Shown here piece by piece: positions 23,527 to 27,582 of a DNA stretch of 27,582 bases. The stretch comes from Candidatus Bathyarchaeota archaeon (GTDB lineage Archaea; Thermoproteota; Bathyarchaeia; TCS64), in contig WJIV01000003.1 of assembly GCA_014730055.1 (NCBI GenBank), positions 1-27,582 on the forward strand, in the 5' to 3' direction. The notes beneath the pieces were generated by a model, which made no database searches, was not told the origin of the DNA, and saw only the letters and a program-made list of their open reading frames with translations. Numbering within the stretch: position 1 is the first letter of the stretch; every line of letters begins with the position of its first letter. The position numbers were made by a program, and so were the translations under genes.

Positions 23527-24126
23527 ATGGAATTCTTTAATCAAGCCTATACGGAGTTACTAAGAAGCATTGAAGCTGCTCTAAATGGGCTTAACCCTGT
23601 TGAGGTTGAGTTAATATTATCTTCACTTCAGGAAGCACAAAAAGAGCGTAGTAAAGTATTAATCATCGGTGCTGGGAGAAGTGGCTTGGTTGGGAAAGCT
23701 TTTGCAATGCGATTAATGCACCTAGGTTTTGATGTATATGTTCTTGGGGAGACCATAACACCACATGTAGGTGATAATGATTTAGTAATAGTAATATCAG
23801 GCAGCGGGACAACAAGTGGACCTCTAAATGCAGCAAATATGGCGAAAAAACTTAACTCTAAAGTAATAGCTATCACGAGTAAGGAAAATTCTCCCCTAGC
23901 AAAAACAGCTGACCTAGTGGTTGATATTCCTGGTAGACAAGACATTGCTAAGGAAGATGAATATACCAGCAGACAGTTAAAAGGTCAGCACGAGTCTCTA
24001 GCGCCCATGGGAACAATGTTTGAAGATACTTGTATGATATTTTTAGATAGCATTATAGCAGAATTAATGAATAGGATGGGGGTATCGGAGGAATCGTTAC
24101 TTGAGCGTCATGCTACAATAGAGTAA
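23527..24126 (+). CDS. hxlB: 6-phospho-3-hexuloisomerase (SIS-domain)
   Basis: A 199-residue single SIS domain very like archaeal PHI (MJ1247 type): IIGAGRSGLVGKAFAMRLMHLGF at 47-68, GETITPHVGDNDLVIVISGSGTTS with the phosphate loop S91-G-S-G-T-T96, AITSKENSPLAKTADLVVDIPGR at 115-137, and LAPMGTMFEDTCMIFLDSIIAELM with E166. A late H195 lies in LERHATIE. PHI interconverts 3-hexulose 6-phosphate and fructose 6-phosphate in the ribulose monophosphate pathway, which many archaea run backwards to make pentoses, releasing formaldehyde. The partner hexulose-phosphate synthase is not in the window. It follows the UxaA large subunit by 30 bases; a tttatttag box at about 23501-23509 might give it its own promoter. 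Confidence 0.87.
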   Translation: MEFFNQAYTELLRSIEAALNGLNPVEVELILSSLQEAQKERSKVLIIGAGRSGLVGKAFAMRLMHLGFDVYVLGETITPHVGDNDLVIVISGSGTTSGPLNAANMAKKLNSKVIAITSKENSPLAKTADLVVDIPGRQDIAKEDEYTSRQLKGQHESLAPMGTMFEDTCMIFLDSIIAELMNRMGVSEESLLERHATIE

Positions 24127-24133
24127 GATGAAG

Positions 24134-24601
24134 CTACATCTCAGTAAGAACCACATCATCATACTCTTTTTCAAGTAAGTATTTATGCTCAAGTTCTTCC
24201 TTAGCGAAATTACTGAGAAACTCGCTCAGTTTCGTTCCTTTAAACCTTTGAGCTATTTCCATATAGAAATCATGTGTCTCCTTCTCCCTTTTAGCAGCGA
24301 AAATAAGCATTTGGGGGAAATCTGCATTAGGATCTAGTGGAACATCAACCAGCTTATCTGTAACCTTTAAATCAGGGATCTCATCTCTTGTTGTTCTCAT
24401 TTCCATACTACTAGGGTCTTCAAGAGCTTTCAGGAAGTATTCACGATGTCTTTTCTCGTCATCAGCTAGCTTCTGTAGCATTTTTTTGGCCGCTGGATAT
24501 TCAGCCTTCTCAGCTGTCTCAGAGTATAAGGTATAAGATTCTAGCTCCATCTGGGCACCAATTTTTAGTACCCGCTTCAAAGTCCATTTTTCATCTTTCA
24601 T
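24134..24601 (-). CDS. Ferritin-like / rubrerythrin-type di-iron protein
   Basis: A 155-residue four-helix bundle with the full di-iron set: E19 in GAQMELESYTLY, E49 and H52 in DDEKRHREYF, E106 in AAKREKETHDFY, E136 and H139 in KEELEHKYLLE. The paired E-x6-Y and E-x-x-H pattern matches the rubrerythrin/ferritin-like clan. There is no rubredoxin domain. In anaerobes such proteins reduce peroxide or serve stress and iron roles; the donor is unknown. The linker between the helix pairs (PSSMEMRTTRDEIPDLKVTDKLVDVPLDPNADFP) is long. It converges on the hexuloisomerase gene with an eight-base gap. Confidence 0.83.
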   Translation of the reverse strand: MKDEKWTLKRVLKIGAQMELESYTLYSETAEKAEYPAAKKMLQKLADDEKRHREYFLKALEDPSSMEMRTTRDEIPDLKVTDKLVDVPLDPNADFPQMLIFAAKREKETHDFYMEIAQRFKGTKLSEFLSNFAKEELEHKYLLEKEYDDVVLTEM

Positions 24602-24685
24602 AACTATCCTGTATCGTCTCTATCGGGGAAATATAAGATTAGCTGGCGGAAAGGCGTATAAGCATCCATTACAGAGATTGCTGGT

Positions 24686-25522
24686 ATGAAACCTAAGGGC
24701 AGTGTAAAAGTAGAGTTAATAGTAACAGGGGATGAAATAATGTATGGTAGAATACTTGATACCAATAGTCATTGGATTGCCCAAAGGATAGCACAAATAG
24801 GGGCACAACTGAGCCGAATAACAACCATAGGCGATGAAATTAAAGATATATCCTCGGCCTTATTAGAGGCACTAAAAAGAGACGCCCATTTCATAATATT
24901 TACAGGTGGTTTAGGTCCAAGTGATGACGATCTGACCGTCGAAAGCATAGGTAAAGCATTAAACAAAGATATAACAATCGACCCAACAGGAGCTAGAAAA
25001 ATACGGGAAATCTATAGAAAGAGAGGAATCACCGATAAGGCCACTATTAAAAGAGGGGAAAGAATGTCCAGAATTCTTAAAGGAAGTCAACCTCTTCAAA
25101 ATCCAGTTGGATTCTCAGTTGGAATGAAAATTGAGGCAGCATCAAAGACCATATGTACATTGCCTGGTGTACCAGACGAAATGAAAGCAATATTCAATGA
25201 CCACATAGCGGAGATGATTAAGACCCACGCACATAGTGTATTCCTTGCCAACACATATAATATAACAATGGTATGGAAGGATTTCTTTCCATTATATAGA
25301 CAGATGCAAAACGATTATCCAGATGTTTACATTAAAAATGCTGCAACTCCACCAGTCGAGGGAGAAGATAGGAACAAAGAACATACTATAAAGGTAGATA
25401 TTGTGCTTGAGGCCCCAACCGAAGAAGATGCTCAAAAAGAAATGAGTAACTTAGTTTTAGACTATAAAACTAGGATTGAGTCTCTGGGAGGAGGAAGAAT
25501 GCAATATATCCCCGACACTTAG
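24686..25522 (+). CDS. CinA N-terminal-type (molybdopterin-binding MoCF fold) protein
   Basis: A 278-residue protein. The first 170 residues match the CinA/MoeA-MogA cofactor-binding fold: VTGDEIMYGRILDTNSHWIAQ at 13-33, FTGGLGPSDDDLTVE at 72-86, and LPGVPDEM in the usual place. The remainder is the CinA KH-like middle domain (VYIKNAATPPVEGEDRN ... IKVDIVLEAPTEEDAQKEM). The C-terminal nicotinamide-mononucleotide deamidase domain of bacterial CinA is absent, as in other archaeal members, in which the N-terminal part may act as an ADP-ribose/nucleotide pyrophosphatase (COG1058). The function here is not proved. ATG start; it is divergent from the ferritin-like gene. Confidence 0.83.
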   Translation: MKPKGSVKVELIVTGDEIMYGRILDTNSHWIAQRIAQIGAQLSRITTIGDEIKDISSALLEALKRDAHFIIFTGGLGPSDDDLTVESIGKALNKDITIDPTGARKIREIYRKRGITDKATIKRGERMSRILKGSQPLQNPVGFSVGMKIEAASKTICTLPGVPDEMKAIFNDHIAEMIKTHAHSVFLANTYNITMVWKDFFPLYRQMQNDYPDVYIKNAATPPVEGEDRNKEHTIKVDIVLEAPTEEDAQKEMSNLVLDYKTRIESLGGGRMQYIPDT

Positions 25523-25645
25523 TTTGATAGTATGCCTTAATCGTTATATTTTCTATTGTAAATTAAAATAATTTTCTGTTTTGAAAACTAATCAAAAGAT
25601 ATTCCAACCATAAATCTTTCAACACTAAATACTGATAGTAAATTC

Positions 25646-26812
25646 ATGAATGTAGATCAAGTTCGTAAGGATTTTCCTGTATTGGAGAACAAGATATATT
25701 TAAACAGTGCAGCCCACGGACCAACACTCAAGCCAGTGTACGACTCTGTGAATCAATGGTGGATTAATCGTATTAACGAGAAGAGAATAGATCCTCCGGA
25801 TGTTCTACACGAGGCTGCTAAATTACTACACTGCCATAAAGAAGAATTAATCCAGATAAGTCGAGTTAGTCAGGGTCTAAATATGATTGCAGGTTTATTG
25901 GATCCTAAAAAAGGAGAGAATATAGTTGTAACAGAACTTGCTTATCAGTCAAATGTTTTCGTGTGGATGCCATTCTTGAAGAAAGGGGCGGAGATTAAGA
26001 GAATCCCCCATCGAGAGGGAATAATAAAAATCGAGGACTTTGAGAAAACCATAGATGAAAAAACAAAAGCCGTATGCATCAGTGAAGTAGAATGGACAAG
26101 TGGTTTAAGGTATGATATGAAATCTGTATCAGAAATCGCTCATGATCATGGTGCCTATATTATCAATGACGCCTATCAAGCTGTAGGTTCAGTAGATGTC
26201 GACGTACGTGCAGAGAAGGTAGATTTCTTCGTTGTTGGAAGTGAGAAGTGGTTGTGCTGCCCCGCAATGTCCGGAATATTCTATATTAAAAAAGAAATTC
26301 AGGACGAATTTGAACCAGTTTATCGATTTTATGGGAACGTAGAGGAAGCCTTCAAAGAAGGCGCACCATGGGAGAAACCAGATCACGATAATATTTCGAG
26401 TTACAAATATCCACTATATAATGACGCTAGAAAGTTTAACCGAGGGACTGTATCAGAAGGATCAACATGGGGATTCAACGCAGCGCTGAAATACTTCAAC
26501 AAGATTGGTTCTAATGCCATTGAAAAAAGAACAACCTTTCTCAGCCAGAGACTCATCGATGGGTTGAAGGATCTTCAAGTAAAAATCAATACACCATACG
26601 AGGAAGATAAGAGAGCTAGCTTGGTAACATTCAATGCAGGTAATTTTAAATTGAATCAGAAAATTTACGATAAATTACTAAATGAAAATACTATAATCGC
26701 TCATAGATATGCTGCGGGTGTAGGTGGTATTAGGGTTAGCTGTCATTTCTTCAATACTAAAGAAGAGATTGATCTTTTATTAGAAAATCTGTCAAAAACT
26801 CTAGTTGACTAG
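25646..26812 (+). CDS. Class V aminotransferase-fold PLP enzyme
   Basis: A 388-residue protein. PLP residues are K201 in VVGSEKWLCCPAMSG (Schiff base), D175 and Q178 in IINDAYQAVGSVDVD, and the phosphate region SRVSQGLNMIAGLL. The start FPVLENKIYLNSAAHGPTLKPV and the end GVGGIRVSCHFFNTKEEIDLLLENL are typical of the cysteine-desulfurase/isopenicillin-N-epimerase-like group. The flexible loop that carries the catalytic Cys in SufS-type desulfurases (near IIAHRYAAG here) has no Cys, so desulfurase activity is not supported; the two Cys after K201 are not in that position. Likely chemistry is aminotransfer, lyase or epimerase action on an amino acid; the substrate is unknown. It stands 120 bases after the CinA-like gene. 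Confidence 0.85.
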   Translation: MNVDQVRKDFPVLENKIYLNSAAHGPTLKPVYDSVNQWWINRINEKRIDPPDVLHEAAKLLHCHKEELIQISRVSQGLNMIAGLLDPKKGENIVVTELAYQSNVFVWMPFLKKGAEIKRIPHREGIIKIEDFEKTIDEKTKAVCISEVEWTSGLRYDMKSVSEIAHDHGAYIINDAYQAVGSVDVDVRAEKVDFFVVGSEKWLCCPAMSGIFYIKKEIQDEFEPVYRFYGNVEEAFKEGAPWEKPDHDNISSYKYPLYNDARKFNRGTVSEGSTWGFNAALKYFNKIGSNAIEKRTTFLSQRLIDGLKDLQVKINTPYEEDKRASLVTFNAGNFKLNQKIYDKLLNENTIIAHRYAAGVGGIRVSCHFFNTKEEIDLLLENLSKTLVD

Positions 26813-26850
26813 TTATTGCTTAATTATTTTTATTTAAATAAGTAAACTAT

Positions 26851-26860
26851 ATTTTATAGT
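26851..26860 (+). promoter_or_regulatory. TATA box of the small membrane protein gene at 26885
   Basis: The sequence attttatagt is centred about 29 bases before the ATG at 26885, supporting a separate leaderless transcript. Confidence 0.45.
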
Positions 26861-26884
26861 ATACATTTTATTTCTAGAAGATAA

Positions 26885-27229
26885 ATGGCAAATGCATTTT
26901 TATTATTAATTAGTATAGTTGTGGGTAGTTTAGTTCAGGCACCTTTCCTATGGTTGGCTGGTAAGTGGATAGTTGGTGGAAAAAAAGCCTTGTTTAGAGA
27001 GGCAATAGTGATAGGTATACTTGGAGCCGTGATTAACATCTTAATTAGCTCTGTAGCGGGAGGTCCCATTGGTGGACTTGCACAGTTAATCGCCTATCTG
27101 TATTTAGTGAAGGAATACTTTGATACAGGTTGGGGAAACGCAATAATAATTTCCATTATCGCTACTGTTTTGATGTGGGTGGTAATCATACTACTTGGCT
27201 TCTTAGGTCTTGGGTTAGCCTTTTTCTAA
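26885..27229 (+). CDS. Small integral membrane protein, function unknown
   Basis: A 114-residue protein with hydrophobic segments at about 4-24, 38-58, 60-76 and 87-113, and short charged loops (GKWIVGGKKALFRE, VKEYFDTGWGN). It looks like one of the four-helix archaeal membrane proteins with no assigned role. A TATA-like box at 26851-26860 supports the ATG. The final four bases overlap the convergent MlrC gene. Confidence 0.62.
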   Translation: MANAFLLLISIVVGSLVQAPFLWLAGKWIVGGKKALFREAIVIGILGAVINILISSVAGGPIGGLAQLIAYLYLVKEYFDTGWGNAIIISIIATVLMWVVIILLGFLGLGLAFF

Positions 27230-27582
27230 GAGTCATTGAGGGGGTAAATACCCTCAGGTATATTCCTATAGTCGTGTTGTGAGAGGTCTGCTGGTCCGAG
27301 CCCTGGGGCATCAACAACCACAATACTTCCAGCTCTCTCATTATAATAAGCTCTAAAGTGTACCCTCGACTTTATAGCTACAATATCCAAGTTATCTAGA
27401 TCTAGACCTAAAGCAGGGAAAATGGCATCATCTAGAACTTGATGTAATGTAGGAGTGATTATTACATGATTATTATCTCCGAAGCTAATTACTGCTGTCA
27501 AACCAAGATTACGTATTGCTCCTCTACTCATAGGCCCTGTTAGGATGTACTCGCATTCATCTAAGTATGATACCTCTCCTTC
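27226..27582 (-). CDS. M81-family metallopeptidase (MlrC), C-terminal part
   Basis: The frame stays open to the right edge of the window, so only the last 118 residues are visible. They match the MlrC C-terminal domain: YILTGPMSRGAIRNLGLTAVI, then HQVLDDAIFPALGLDLDNLDIVAIKSRVHFRAYY, then VVVDAPGLGPADLSQHDYRNIPEGIYPLN. The metal-binding N-terminal domain is outside the window and cannot be judged. MlrC was named from microcystin degradation, but archaeal members are probably amidohydrolases of small peptides or amides. The ATG at 27531 is internal, since TGPM is part of a conserved motif that begins upstream of it. Confidence 0.85.
   Translation of the reverse strand, partial: EGEVSYLDECEYILTGPMSRGAIRNLGLTAVISFGDNNHVIITPTLHQVLDDAIFPALGLDLDNLDIVAIKSRVHFRAYYNERAGSIVVVDAPGLGPADLSQHDYRNIPEGIYPLNDS

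Noticed and set aside
25646..26812. Cysteine desulfurase (SufS/NifS)
   Set aside because: The catalytic Cys loop is missing, and no Suf/Isc scaffold genes are adjacent.

Overview
The window is AT-rich archaeal DNA. Three things indicate this. Many genes have a TATA-like box about 25-28 bases before the chosen start, as in leaderless archaeal transcripts, and Shine-Dalgarno motifs are scarce. TTG and GTG starts are common. The gene content includes a tetrahydromethanopterin-linked formaldehyde-activating (Fae) domain, 6-phospho-3-hexuloisomerase, an Sso10a-like winged helix and a bactofilin-like tail. I cannot name the lineage. An uncultured Bathyarchaeia-like or Asgard-like heterotroph would fit, but that is a guess. 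No rRNA, tRNA, CRISPR array, transposase or integrase was seen.

Layout. 1-538: end of a bactofilin-like gene and a small winged-helix regulator. 0.7-5.5 kb: hydrolases (creatininase family, M23-like, ATC-hydrolase family, glycosylasparaginase-like, PfpI/DJ-1) with three small unknown or membrane proteins. 5.5-8.9 kb: two MFS transporters, a TIGR04076 protein and a CBS-pair protein. 8.9-14.9 kb: a CapA-type phosphoesterase, a serine beta-lactamase-like hydrolase, two AstE/AspA-type paralogues (one with a broken zinc site) and an SDR dehydrogenase. 14.9-18.7 kb, minus strand: MFS transporter, a DapA-family aldolase fused to Fae, and a DUF362 protein. 18.9-20.2 kb: a cation/proton antiporter. 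20.8-24.1 kb, plus strand: LarA-type racemase/epimerase, split UxaA-family dehydratase and 6-phospho-3-hexuloisomerase. 24.1-27.6 kb: a ferritin-like protein, a CinA-type protein, a class V aminotransferase-fold enzyme, a membrane protein and the C-terminal part of an MlrC (M81) protein.

The most striking item is the protein at 15932-17419. It is a complete class I pyruvate aldolase of the DapA/NanA family joined to a complete Fae domain with the catalytic His in place. A nearby operon carries a LarA-type C2 epimerase/racemase and a UxaA-type hydroxyacid dehydratase. This suggests a testable route: a C4 sugar acid (threonate/erythronate type) is dehydrated to 4-hydroxy-2-oxobutanoate, which is split to pyruvate and formaldehyde, and the formaldehyde is captured on tetrahydromethanopterin by the fused Fae domain. 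The domains are read from sequence. The pathway is inference.
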